A stretch of 10,910 nucleotides of DNA from JBAPRR01 sp049281195 (GCA_049281195.1 JBAPRR010000004.1:1-10910), one strand, 5' to 3'. Shown: positions 1 through 6,855, numbered from the stretch's first letter. Notes: generated by a model not told the origin, from the letters alone. Made by a program: numbers and translations.

Positions 1-89
1 GATTCGGCCTGATGACCAGCATGCGTGTTCCCGGCGGTGGTGAGATCGGGCTGTACCAACCCAAGCACGCCACCGCTTACGACCTTTAG
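1..89 (+). CDS. VOC family (glyoxalase-like) protein, C-terminal fragment
   Basis: Only the last 28 codons are in the window (frame from base 3, TAG stop at 87-89); the gene starts upstream. The readable tail contains the segment MRVPGGGEIGLYQPKH, followed by ATAYDL. 'RxPGGGEIGLYQP' is a common closing beta-strand in actinobacterial VOC (vicinal oxygen chelate/glyoxalase) proteins, where the Glu is usually the last metal ligand. Substrate and reaction cannot be told from this fragment. The stop overlaps by 4 nt the stop of the leftward gene that follows, so the two are convergent. Family recognition rests on this short motif only. Confidence 0.7.
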   Translation, partial: FGLMTSMRVPGGGEIGLYQPKHATAYDL

Positions 90-745
90 CGGGGGTTCGG
101 CAGGTCCAGATTCCAGTGCCGGCCGACGGTCGCCATCCATGTGCCTTCGTGCCCGGGGATCAGGCTGAAGCGTGTGATCGTCCGCTGACCGCCCCGATGA
201 TCGCCGTAGAGGATGTCGAGTGTCATCCGCTCTCCGTTCCTGATCGATTCGGCGACCGTACTGAAGAGAGGGTCCTCCCGATCCCGGAGGGCCCCCTGCC
301 AGAACCCGAGGTCGCCTGCCGGGACGTAGATGTCCCGTGTGAGCCTACGAAACGAGTCCTCGTCTCCCCGCACGTGCTCCTCCCTGTCCTGACCGGGGAT
401 CAGGTCCCAACGGTCAAGAACGGCCAGGCCATTTCCCACATTTCTCATGGAGACGGCCATGTAGATCACGTCGTTCGTCGTCTCGAACGCGGCCCGGCCA
501 CCGGAGACCCTAAGCCATTGATCGTCTACGAATCCGATCTTCTGCTCCTTGTCCTCGAGGTTGGAAGCCACGATGACAGGTCGGATGCCGGCGAGAAGGG
601 CCTGCTCGGTAGCTCGAGCGGCACGTTGTGATGAACGCACAGCCGAAAAAGTGGCGGCCGCCAGGACGAGGGTCCCCGCGGCGGTCGCCAACGAGGCCGC
701 GGTCGATGGCCAGTCAGACACAGGCGGATTCTGCCAGGCCAGCAC
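86..745 (-). CDS. Single-pass membrane-anchored protein of unknown function
   Basis: This 219-residue protein begins with GTG at 745. One hydrophobic helix is visible at about residues 14-36, just after a short N-terminus. It is followed by a basic/Gln-rich stretch (SSQRAARATEQ, 38-48), the segment ALLAGIRPVIVAS (49-61) and a soluble beta-rich domain with VSMRNVGNGLAVLD (98-111). I recall similar actinobacterial hypothetical proteins with one N-terminal helix, an 'RPVLV' segment and an 'RNVG.G.A' segment, but know of no assigned function. The soluble part probably faces the cytoplasm, since the positive charges follow the helix (inference). No strong Shine-Dalgarno precedes the GTG. A -10-like TATAAC lies on the minus strand at 821-826, but no good -35 was found. 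The gene has no same-strand neighbour closer than 476 bp. Confidence 0.8.
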   Translation of the reverse strand: MLAWQNPPVSDWPSTAASLATAAGTLVLAAATFSAVRSSQRAARATEQALLAGIRPVIVASNLEDKEQKIGFVDDQWLRVSGGRAAFETTNDVIYMAVSMRNVGNGLAVLDRWDLIPGQDREEHVRGDEDSFRRLTRDIYVPAGDLGFWQGALRDREDPLFSTVAESIRNGERMTLDILYGDHRGGQRTITRFSLIPGHEGTWMATVGRHWNLDLPNPR

Positions 746-899
746 GGCCCGGGACAGGATCAGCCACCGGGGTTCATGCGGTTTTTACCGCTCTCGCCAG
801 GGAATTCGTAGAAAGACCGCGTTATAGGAGGCGGACCTGACATCGCAGTCAGGGAATGGCTATCATTTCCGCATCGGGGGAACCGGTTGGCTGCAGAGG

Positions 900-931
900 T
901 GGGGGTCGGGTCTTAGTTGGCCCGGCCCCTA
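900..931. other. GC-rich hairpin (9-bp core stem, 10-nt loop)
   Basis: GGGGTCGGG at 902-910 pairs with CCCGGCCCC at 921-929 around the loop 911-920, with a single T-G wobble. A G-T wobble (901/930) and a T-A pair (900/931) extend the stem to 11. There is no T-run after the stem on either strand, so it is not a canonical intrinsic terminator. It may be RNA structure or a by-product of GC-rich sequence. Confidence 0.4.
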
Positions 932-1016
932 GCTGCCTCCCTCGTATCTTCGCTGAAAATGTTGCCTGGTACGGCCGCGTCACGGGCCATTTCCACAACG
1001 GAATGAAACGTGCCGC

Positions 1017-1065
1017 AAAAGCAGATGACCCCTGCCTGACGCACATATCAGGCAGGGGTCATCTG
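1017..1065 (-). terminator. Intrinsic terminator, perfect 18-bp stem, for the TIGR03118-type gene
   Basis: The arms CAGATGACCCCTGCCTGA (1022-1039) and its exact reverse complement (1048-1065) enclose an 8-nt loop (1040-1047). Read on the minus strand, the stem is followed by C then TTTT (complement of the A-run 1017-1020), the layout of a rho-independent terminator. It lies 157 nt past the stop of the leftward gene ending at 1222. No T-run follows on the plus strand, so it appears to act leftward only. The T-run is short, but the stem is unusually long and perfect. Confidence 0.65.
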
Positions 1066-1110
1066 TGCCGCCAATCGGGGGGAATCGGTTGACGACAGGG
1101 GCAGGGATCT

Positions 1111-1131
1111 GACCTACCTAGTCGGTAGGTC
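1111..1131. promoter_or_regulatory. TetR-type operator-like palindrome
   Basis: GACCTACC at 1111-1118 and GGTAGGTC at 1124-1131 form a perfect 8-bp inverted repeat around TAGTC. The core ACCTACCTAGTCGGTAGGT resembles the 'ACCGACYRGTCGGT'-like operators of many actinobacterial TetR-family repressors (family knowledge, not a match I could test). No TetR gene is in the window and the site is not next to a start codon: it lies 91 bp past one stop and 366 bp before the next leftward start. It could equally be a small hairpin in the 3' untranslated region. Confidence 0.3.
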
Positions 1132-1221
1132 GGACAGCGCCTTTCCTACCCCACCACCGTCTGGATCAAACCTGAGGCAAACCCAATCCGCCCAAGACGT
1201 CTTCGCCCCTGGTCCTGCTCG

Positions 1222-2391
1222 TCACGAAGCAGGGTCGAGGATCCCGAGGAGACCGTCCGCATAGCCCTCCGGGCCTGCGCTGAACACAATCGAGGAGGAT
1301 CCTCCGAATGCCGCATTTCCGACCTCGAGGCCCCAGAGGCCGTCGATCGTGATGGGGTGCCCCTTCGATCCATCCAGTGTTCCCACGAACGCCCCGGTCG
1401 ACGGATCGAAGGCGTTGATCCACCCGTTCCCGAGATTTCCCACAAGAAGGTCACCCGAGAAAGGCCCGAAGCTCGACGGGGCGATCGCCACGCCCCAAGG
1501 TTCGTCGAGTGGGCTGGTGGGTCCATTGGAAATCAGGTGCTGGAGAAGCTTCCCATTCACGTTGTACACGTCGACGACCCCGAATCCGTTACCGGGAACC
1601 ACATCGGTCTTCTTTGCATTCTGCTTGCCGTAGGTGACGTATAGCTTTCCGCCGAGGTAGGCGATATTGAACGGTGCGTACCCCGCGGGCAGCGACGGAT
1701 CAGTGAACGTGCCGGGCATGCTCACCGGCTCGAAGTCGTCGTTGAAGATGTCAATCGTGGCGTTGGCGACGTCGGCGGCGTAAAGGAGAGGCCCCGACTT
1801 CGACTTCGGCGAGATGGCGATCCCTTTGAAAACAGCGTTGGCCGGAGTCGTTCCTCCGGCCCCGCCCGTCGGGCCGTCTTCGACGATGAACTTCGCCCCA
1901 CCGTTCCACGCCTCGATCCTTCCTGGGGACTGCGTGGCGCCCACGGAGTCGCTCGAGACGATGAAGTCAGCGGCCGACCCGCTCGTGCCCCCGACCGGAA
2001 AATCAGCGGTGCTGTTGAAGACCTGGCCGGTGGCGTTTCCTCCGGGGACTCTGACGGTCAGCTCGAGGTTCACGGCGCTTCCGTTCACCCCACCTGTGTA
2101 GACGGTGGCCTTCCCGGAGTTGTTGTCCGATACCCAGATCGGACCGCTCGGGCTGGCAGTCAATCCCCACGCATTTTGAAGATTCGGGTCGACCAGCTGC
2201 GCCCCTTGTGTCGAAGTGTTGGCTACGAGATTGGTCTGGGTGAAATCGTCGGCGGACTGAGCTCCTGCCGCACCGGCCGACGACAGGACCGCGGCGGCGC
2301 CGGCGATAGCGGCGATCGGGATCGCGGCCATGAACCACCTGGATCTCCGCATCCGGGGCGCGCTCTTGCGACTGACATTCGGCTGATTCAT
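1222..2391 (-). CDS. Secreted TIGR03118 family protein (beta-propeller-like)
   Basis: This 389-residue protein has a basic N-terminus (RKSAPRMRRSR), a hydrophobic core at about 20-43 and a likely signal-peptidase site near AGA-QS (44/45), so it is probably exported. The rest fits the uncharacterised TIGR03118 family: DPNLQNAWGLTASPSG (68-83), IWVSDNNSGKATVYTG (85-100), a GGKLYVTYGKQN segment, PWGVAIAP, GDLLVGNLGNGWINAFDP, and an ending close to SAGPEGYADGLLGIL. The repeated 'WGL/WGV', 'LYV' and 'VSDN' strands suggest an NHL-like propeller (inference). Some family members elsewhere end in a PEP-CTERM sorting tail; this one stops at LDPAS with no anchor. GGAGGAG (2394-2400) just before the ATG supports the start. 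A candidate promoter lies in the 95-bp gap after the aquaporin gene, and a strong terminator lies downstream, so it is probably monocistronic. Role unknown. Confidence 0.88.
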   Translation of the reverse strand: MNQPNVSRKSAPRMRRSRWFMAAIPIAAIAGAAAVLSSAGAAGAQSADDFTQTNLVANTSTQGAQLVDPNLQNAWGLTASPSGPIWVSDNNSGKATVYTGGVNGSAVNLELTVRVPGGNATGQVFNSTADFPVGGTSGSAADFIVSSDSVGATQSPGRIEAWNGGAKFIVEDGPTGGAGGTTPANAVFKGIAISPKSKSGPLLYAADVANATIDIFNDDFEPVSMPGTFTDPSLPAGYAPFNIAYLGGKLYVTYGKQNAKKTDVVPGNGFGVVDVYNVNGKLLQHLISNGPTSPLDEPWGVAIAPSSFGPFSGDLLVGNLGNGWINAFDPSTGAFVGTLDGSKGHPITIDGLWGLEVGNAAFGGSSSIVFSAGPEGYADGLLGILDPAS

Positions 2392-2425
2392 CGCTCCTCC
2401 AACAGGGTTTCGGCGTGTCTTCGCC

Positions 2426-2465
2426 TTCCCTGTATACGAATGGAGCGGATTAGATGTTCAGGGAA
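2426..2465 (-). promoter_or_regulatory. Candidate promoter with an overlapping inverted repeat, upstream of the TIGR03118-type gene
   Basis: On the minus strand TGAACA (2455-2460), an 18-nt spacer and TATACA (2431-2436) resemble -35 and -10 boxes; they would start transcription near 2424, about 33 nt before the ATG at 2391. A perfect 7-bp inverted repeat, TTCCCTG (2426-2432) and CAGGGAA (2459-2465), sits with one arm on each box. The arm centres are 33 bp apart, about three helical turns. This is how a repressor site could be placed, but the boxes are only moderate matches and no regulator is known. Confidence 0.35.
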
Positions 2466-2486
2466 TTTCTAGGAGGAACGAAGTCT

Positions 2487-3248
2487 TCATGCCGCGCTCT
2501 CCTGCGGAGCCGGTGCCACCGAGGCCTCTTCCTCTCCAACCGGATACAGGAGCCTGTACACGAGGGCCGACAACGCGCCCCCGACCAGCGGAGCCACGAT
2601 GAATACCCACAGCTGCTTCAGCGCGGTCCCCCCCACGAACAGAGCGGGTCCGATGCTTCTGGCCGGGTTGACGGAGGTCCCGTCGATCGGAATGCCGATT
2701 ATGTGCACCAGCGTCAAGGTGAGTCCGATCACCAAGCCGGCCACGATGGCATTGGACGCCCGCCGGGTGACGGCGAGGATCACGAACACGAACAGGAACG
2801 TGAGCACCACCTCGGCTATGAACGCGCCGCCCGCTTTGACCCCGATCATGGAGTTGGCCCCGTAACCGTCGGTTCCCAGTCCTACTTTGGTGGTGCTGTA
2901 GTTCGCCGCCAGATGAAACGTGCCGAACAGGGCCGCCGCTCCGACGATGGCGCCGACAACCTGGCTTATCCAGTACGAGATGGCATCGGCGATGGTTATC
3001 CGCCCCGCGACCAGAAAGCCGATCGTGACCGCGGGATTGATGTGGCATCCGGAGATCGGTCCGATGGCGTAGACGAGCGCCATGAGCACCAGACCGAATG
3101 CAAAGGCGGTAGCGACCACGCCGGCCGACCTGCTGTCGCCGGTGATCTTGAACCCGAACGTGAGTGTCGCCGTGCCGACAGCAAAGAAGACCAGTAGGGC
3201 GGTCCCCAATGCCTCGGCGAGCCACGATCTCCACTTCACATCGTCCAT
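2487..3248 (-). CDS. aqpZ: Aquaporin (MIP family), AqpZ-like water channel
   Basis: A 253-residue inner-membrane channel of normal family length with six hydrophobic helices and both NPA half-helices: SGCHINPAVTIG (NPA 71-73) and GTSVNPARSIGP (NPA 194-196). Aligned by eye to E. coli AqpZ, the selectivity-filter residues are all kept: Phe51 (20 residues before the first NPA, as in AqpZ), His182, Thr191 and Arg197. The F-H-T-R set predicts water rather than glycerol transport. The C-terminal tail after YRLLYPVG is acidic and Ala/Pro-rich, hence probably cytoplasmic. AAGGA about 9 nt before the ATG supports the start. The HAD gene ends 120 bp upstream on the same strand and the TIGR03118-type gene starts 95 bp downstream, so tight operon coupling is not evident. 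The family is secure; the symbol is by similarity only. Confidence 0.95.
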   Translation of the reverse strand: MDDVKWRSWLAEALGTALLVFFAVGTATLTFGFKITGDSRSAGVVATAFAFGLVLMALVYAIGPISGCHINPAVTIGFLVAGRITIADAISYWISQVVGAIVGAAALFGTFHLAANYSTTKVGLGTDGYGANSMIGVKAGGAFIAEVVLTFLFVFVILAVTRRASNAIVAGLVIGLTLTLVHIIGIPIDGTSVNPARSIGPALFVGGTALKQLWVFIVAPLVGGALSALVYRLLYPVGEEEASVAPAPQESAA

Positions 3249-3368
3249 GGCGAACCGTCCTTTTGATTTCCGACACGAAATTTTGGTGATGGGACCGGGT
3301 GGAACCTCAACAACAACAGTGTGTCATCACGAAGACTTGTGAAGCTGGATGGAATGACTACTTGTGCT

Positions 3369-4016
3369 TCAAGGCGCAAGCAAGATGTCGACCGCCTCTT
3401 CGATCGTGCCGGCCTGCGCATCCGGGCGGTAACGATCGACGGACCATTCCCTTCCACGGTGAATCCAGATCGTTTTCAAACCAGCCGATATGCCACCGCC
3501 GATATCCGGTTCAGCAGTGTCGCCGATCATCCAACCGACGTCACCTTGAACGTAGCCACAACGACGGAATGCCTCGGTGAATATGCGGATGTCGGGCTTC
3601 TGTGCGCCGATCTCTTCTGACACGCAGTACGCATCGAATAGACCCAACAGACCGGATCTCGACACCTTCTCGTGCTGGGTAGGCGGACCATTGGTGATGA
3701 CAGCAGTCTTCCAGCCCGCTTCTCTCAACCGCGTGATCGCATTGATCACCGCCGGGTCAGGCCGGTAGAACGACACGTACTCGTTCCAGTACGCCGAGAC
3801 CAGGTCATCGGCGCTATCTCGCAGGCCGAACCGGTCCCGTGCTCCGACGAAGATGTCACGGCGATTGGTGAAACCGTCGCCGTCGGCCTCGCAGAGCCAA
3901 ACCACCGCTTCAGGATCGAGGCCCCGTTGATCGGAGAATGAGACTGCCCAGCGCTTGAAGGTGGCGACCCGGTCTACGAGAGTGTTGTCGAGATCGAACA
4001 GTGCAAGTGGAGCCAT
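3369..4016 (-). CDS. HAD family hydrolase (subfamily IA-like phosphatase)
   Basis: A 215-residue cytoplasmic phosphatase-type enzyme with all four HAD motifs. Motif I is FDLDNTLVDR, with the nucleophile Asp8 and acid/base Asp10. Motif II is ITNG (Thr108). Motif III is Lys140 in AQKPD. Motif IV is IGDTAEPDI, with Asp166 and Asp171 as Mg2+ ligands. The roughly 90 residues between motifs I and II would form a helical C1 cap, as in the YjjG/phosphoglycolate phosphatase group. The substrate cannot be told. I chose the ATG at 4016 because the HAD fold begins at once (MAPLALFDLD). The open frame runs on to 4157, but that would add 47 unlike residues and overlap the peptidase gene. With this start the gap to the peptidase stop (4054) is 37 bp, so the two may be cotranscribed, though their functions look unrelated. 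Confidence 0.9.
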   Translation of the reverse strand: MAPLALFDLDNTLVDRVATFKRWAVSFSDQRGLDPEAVVWLCEADGDGFTNRRDIFVGARDRFGLRDSADDLVSAYWNEYVSFYRPDPAVINAITRLREAGWKTAVITNGPPTQHEKVSRSGLLGLFDAYCVSEEIGAQKPDIRIFTEAFRRCGYVQGDVGWMIGDTAEPDIGGGISAGLKTIWIHRGREWSVDRYRPDAQAGTIEEAVDILLAP

Positions 4017-4053
4017 GCGCTCATCATCGCCGTTCGGCGGCCAGAGCAATGAA

Positions 4054-6855
4054 TCACGTCTCGGTGGGCACCGCCCCGACAATGTCACTGACCGAAACGT
4101 GAAGAGCGGGTAGGGATCCCACATAGGGGGCTTGGCCGAAGGCGAACACTCCACCATCGGATCCGATCAACCAGTACCCGTTGTCGCTCTCCGTCGGGAC
4201 CAGACCGATGATCGGTTTGGAGGGAGTGACCTTCAAGCCCGGCAGAGACCCGTAGTTCGTCGCATCACCAAACGCGTAGACACCGCCGTCACGTGTCACG
4301 ATCCAGTAACCGCCGCCGTTAGGGGTGGAGGCGATCCCTGAGACCGGAGATGAACTTCCGGTCGCTGATCCGAGATTTTTGGCGTCACCGAACGCGTAGA
4401 CCTTCCCGTTCGCAGCCACCACCCAGTACCCCTGGTCAGAAGGTGTGGCGGCGATGGCGATGATGTCATTGGTGTGGATACCTTCGCCCGGGAGTGAACC
4501 AAGGAACGGAGCATCGCCGAAAGCGAAAACGCCCCCGTCGGAGCCCACCAAAAAGTAACCCTTGTCGTCGGAGGTGGGAACGATGCCCACAATGTCGTCG
4601 ACATGGTCGTGTAGTCCGGGCAGGGAGTTGGCGAAGTCCGCATCACCGAAAGCGAACACTCCCCCGTCGGAACCGACCAGGTAATAGCCCTCGTAGTTAG
4701 ACGACGGGACCATTCCTTTGATGTCGTCGACCTTCACGTGAATCCCGGGTAGTGATCCGTAGAATCCTCGTCCGTCGGGAGACAGCACGAAGACACCGCC
4801 ATCGGATCCGACCAGGTCGTAACCCGACTCGTCTGAAGAGCCCTCATAGGTGAACTGGGCACCGATAGAGCCGTTCCCGATGGAACTGATGGCACTCACG
4901 TTCACTGACCCGTATCCGTTGGGCACGACCACGGTGGCTCCAGTGGCCGACTCGCTCACGATCTGGGCGGAGACGCCACCGAAGAGGATGGTCGCGTGCT
5001 CGAGGCCCAGACCGCTGATGGTCACCTGTGTTCCGGGCGTTGCGCTCGCCGGATAGACCGACGCCACATCCGAACAGGTCAACCCGGTCGCAATCGGTGA
5101 TCCGATACCCGATGCAGCGTCGTAACCGGTACCGGCGGTGAAGTTCGCACCCGTGCTGCCGGTCATGTCGTTGTTACCCGAAGTGATGTCGTTGAACGCG
5201 GTCCCGTAGGCGCCCTGCGCGGCAAGAGCGTACAGATCCGGCGTCCACAGACCGGTGTTACTGGCACATCCAGTGTCCCTGTCTGCCACCAGACCGGCCA
5301 CGAACGGCGCGGCCAGGCTCGTGCCTCCCCCGACATCCCAGTTCCCGTTCACGTAGGTCACCATCCCGACACCGGCGTTGGTCGATATGTCCGGAAGTTC
5401 GCGACAGGTCACTCCGCATGGCTGGCTCGCCGTCCACGTGAGCAGGTTCGGTTCGTAGCTGGGCCTCGATTCGTGACGGGACATTCCGCCGCCGCCGGCG
5501 GCCTGGCCGTTGTTGCTGTTCGCGCAACTGACGGATTCGCCTGACGCACAGAAGTTCCACACGGGTTCATCGCCGGAACCGAACAGTGATGTCCCTCCCA
5601 CTGCCGTCACATTCGGGTCGGACGCTGGATAGTCGACCTGCTGCTGTTCCGCTGTGCCGCCTCCGTCACGGAAGCAGTCCTCCGACCCGGAGTCGCCGGT
5701 GGCGGCAAGGATCGTCTGGCCCTGGGACGCGGCTTGAGAAAAGAGGGTCGAAAATGCACTGATCCAACCCGCACTTTCAGCATCAGGTTCGCAGGCGCCC
5801 CAACTGGTCGAAACGACCTGTGCCGCGTCGTCGTGAACAATCGTGTACCACGTCTCGTACGGCCCGTCGCCGGAGTTGGGGCCCTCGTACGAGATGATGG
5901 CCGCGCCCGGAGCCTGGGTCATCGCCTGCTCGATGTCGACGTCTGCCTCCGGCGTTCCGGTACCGACTCCACCTCCTCCGCCGAGCACTGGAACGGTGGA
6001 AACCGAGTTGGTCAGATCGAAGCACGTCATGTAGGTGGAAACGTCGGATGCCGAGTGCGAGGCGAGCTCATAGAGGCCGATGGTCTTGCCGTGGCCGTTC
6101 AATCCGTAGTTCAAAAGAGACCCGATGCCGTAAGCCTCTCCGAGGACGTCGAGCGTGTAGTAGTCCGATCCTGCTTCGGCCTCGGCCGCGGGACACGCCG
6201 TCAACCCGTCAGCATTCGAGACCACGTCGTGCGACTCGACCCTCTTCTGCGGCTGGATGATCTGATTCTCAGGCGCAAATGCATCGAGGGTCTGAAGACC
6301 GAGCACCGCCGTTATCTGTGAACCGATGCCCGACGGAACAAGGGGTGCCTCATCGGCACTGTAAGCGAGAGCTCCGGAAGTGGAACGGTAGTTGTGAATA
6401 CTCAGACCGAAGGCCCGGGAGACCTTTGCGACGGGACCGGAAAAGTCGATGGCGAAACCCGACTGCGATTCAGACCCGAACCCTCGCCCGTGCAGCCATG
6501 ACTCCACAGCTGAAACGGTCTTGCGACTGGGGGCGAATCGCTGATCGAATTGTCCCTTGGCCAGCCAGTGATGGAAGTTCGGGGACTTCGGGTTGTACAG
6601 GTCGGCGAGCAATTCGTGGAGCCCTTGGGTGTTCGAGGGCGGTAGTACGACGCTCAACCGCAGAATCTGACTGGGTCTGGTAGTCCCGACCCGCCGCCAC
6701 GATTTCGATACGGCGTTCGGCCTCAACTGGTCGGGCCGGACAAAAGCCTGGACTTTGCGCTTGGGAGCGCTGGCGTCTGCCGAACCCCTCGGAACCGCTG
6801 CAGCGATCGAGATCACCACGACGGATGCCAACACCCATCGGGTGAGTCTCTTCAT
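4054..6855 (-). CDS. Secreted S53 peptidase (sedolisin/kumamolisin type) with TIG-like domain and six C-terminal repeats
   Basis: This 933-residue protein is an exported acid-type serine-carboxyl peptidase. In order: a signal peptide (about 1-28); a pro-kumamolisin activation domain (about 35-195, with the SPNFHHWL segment at 91-98); the S53 catalytic domain (about 220-592); an IPT/TIG-like domain (about 598-670); and six repeats (678-933). Catalytic residues are visible: Glu303 and Asp307 (EADVD spacing), oxyanion Asp388 in ATGDSG, and Ser513 in GGTSLAAP. SWG (351-353) and the C-terminal calcium site (Asp556-Ile557, then GTGYD with Asp579) are also present. There are ten cysteines between 221 and 594, compatible with disulfides outside the cell. 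The family is normally self-activating by removal of the prodomain. GAGAAG lies 5 nt before the ATG. The protein ends with a repeat and has no cell-wall anchor, so it is probably released. The family call is secure; the repeat function is unknown. Confidence 0.95.
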   Translation of the reverse strand: MKRLTRWVLASVVVISIAAAVPRGSADASAPKRKVQAFVRPDQLRPNAVSKSWRRVGTTRPSQILRLSVVLPPSNTQGLHELLADLYNPKSPNFHHWLAKGQFDQRFAPSRKTVSAVESWLHGRGFGSESQSGFAIDFSGPVAKVSRAFGLSIHNYRSTSGALAYSADEAPLVPSGIGSQITAVLGLQTLDAFAPENQIIQPQKRVESHDVVSNADGLTACPAAEAEAGSDYYTLDVLGEAYGIGSLLNYGLNGHGKTIGLYELASHSASDVSTYMTCFDLTNSVSTVPVLGGGGGVGTGTPEADVDIEQAMTQAPGAAIISYEGPNSGDGPYETWYTIVHDDAAQVVSTSWGACEPDAESAGWISAFSTLFSQAASQGQTILAATGDSGSEDCFRDGGGTAEQQQVDYPASDPNVTAVGGTSLFGSGDEPVWNFCASGESVSCANSNNGQAAGGGGMSRHESRPSYEPNLLTWTASQPCGVTCRELPDISTNAGVGMVTYVNGNWDVGGGTSLAAPFVAGLVADRDTGCASNTGLWTPDLYALAAQGAYGTAFNDITSGNNDMTGSTGANFTAGTGYDAASGIGSPIATGLTCSDVASVYPASATPGTQVTISGLGLEHATILFGGVSAQIVSESATGATVVVPNGYGSVNVSAISSIGNGSIGAQFTYEGSSDESGYDLVGSDGGVFVLSPDGRGFYGSLPGIHVKVDDIKGMVPSSNYEGYYLVGSDGGVFAFGDADFANSLPGLHDHVDDIVGIVPTSDDKGYFLVGSDGGVFAFGDAPFLGSLPGEGIHTNDIIAIAATPSDQGYWVVAANGKVYAFGDAKNLGSATGSSSPVSGIASTPNGGGYWIVTRDGGVYAFGDATNYGSLPGLKVTPSKPIIGLVPTESDNGYWLIGSDGGVFAFGQAPYVGSLPALHVSVSDIVGAVPTET
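4057..4824 (-). repeat. Six tandem repeats of about 43 residues at the C-terminus of the S53 peptidase
   Basis: Repeat units start at Gly678, 723, 766, 809, 849 and 893 (bases 4824, 4689, 4560, 4431, 4311 and 4179, reading leftward), with lengths of 45, 43, 43, 40, 44 and 41 residues. The consensus is GY-x-LVGSDGGVFAFGDA, then x-F-x-GSLPG and a 'VDDIVGIVPT'-like strand. Unit 4 (GYWVVAANGKVYAFGDA, then GSATG) is the most divergent and unit 1 replaces AFGDA. Six beta-rich units suggest a six-bladed propeller or similar binding module (inference). The same repeat type occurs on other exported proteins of Acidimicrobiia, as I recall. Confidence 0.85.

Larger units (their letters stand above)
746..1221. 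other. 476-bp intergenic region with three inverted repeats and no convincing gene
   Basis: Short open frames exist on both strands here, but none has family-like sequence or a good ribosome binding site. What can be seen is three dyad structures in about 235 bp: a GC-rich hairpin at 900-931, a perfect 18-bp inverted repeat at 1022-1065, and an operator-like palindrome at 1111-1131. Each is described separately. The region separates two leftward genes, so it should hold the 3' end of the TIGR03118-type transcript and the promoter of the membrane-protein gene. A small RNA is possible but unsupported by any family I recognise. Confidence 0.6.

Noticed and set aside
116..631. Plus-strand 171-residue open frame opposite the membrane-protein gene
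   Set aside because: No family-like motif and no ribosome binding site; the minus frame has a clear membrane helix and family-like segments.
2458..3276. Long open frames on both strands overlapping the aquaporin gene
   Set aside because: Their translations are Arg/His/Gly-rich low-complexity sequence typical of GC-rich shadow frames, whereas the accepted frame carries both NPA motifs and six membrane helices.
4017..4157. N-terminal extension of the HAD hydrolase to 4157
   Set aside because: It would overlap the peptidase gene by about 100 bp and add 47 residues with no HAD character, while the fold begins at the ATG at 4016.
4057..4824. Repeated DNA considered as a CRISPR or non-coding repeat array
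   Set aside because: The repeat follows the reading frame at about 130 bp per unit with divergent DNA but conserved protein, so it is a protein repeat; there are no short identical repeats with unique spacers.
5734..6321. Plus-strand 195-residue open frame inside the S53 gene
   Set aside because: The minus strand encodes the S53 catalytic Glu/Asp region here; the plus frame is Arg-rich and shows no domain.
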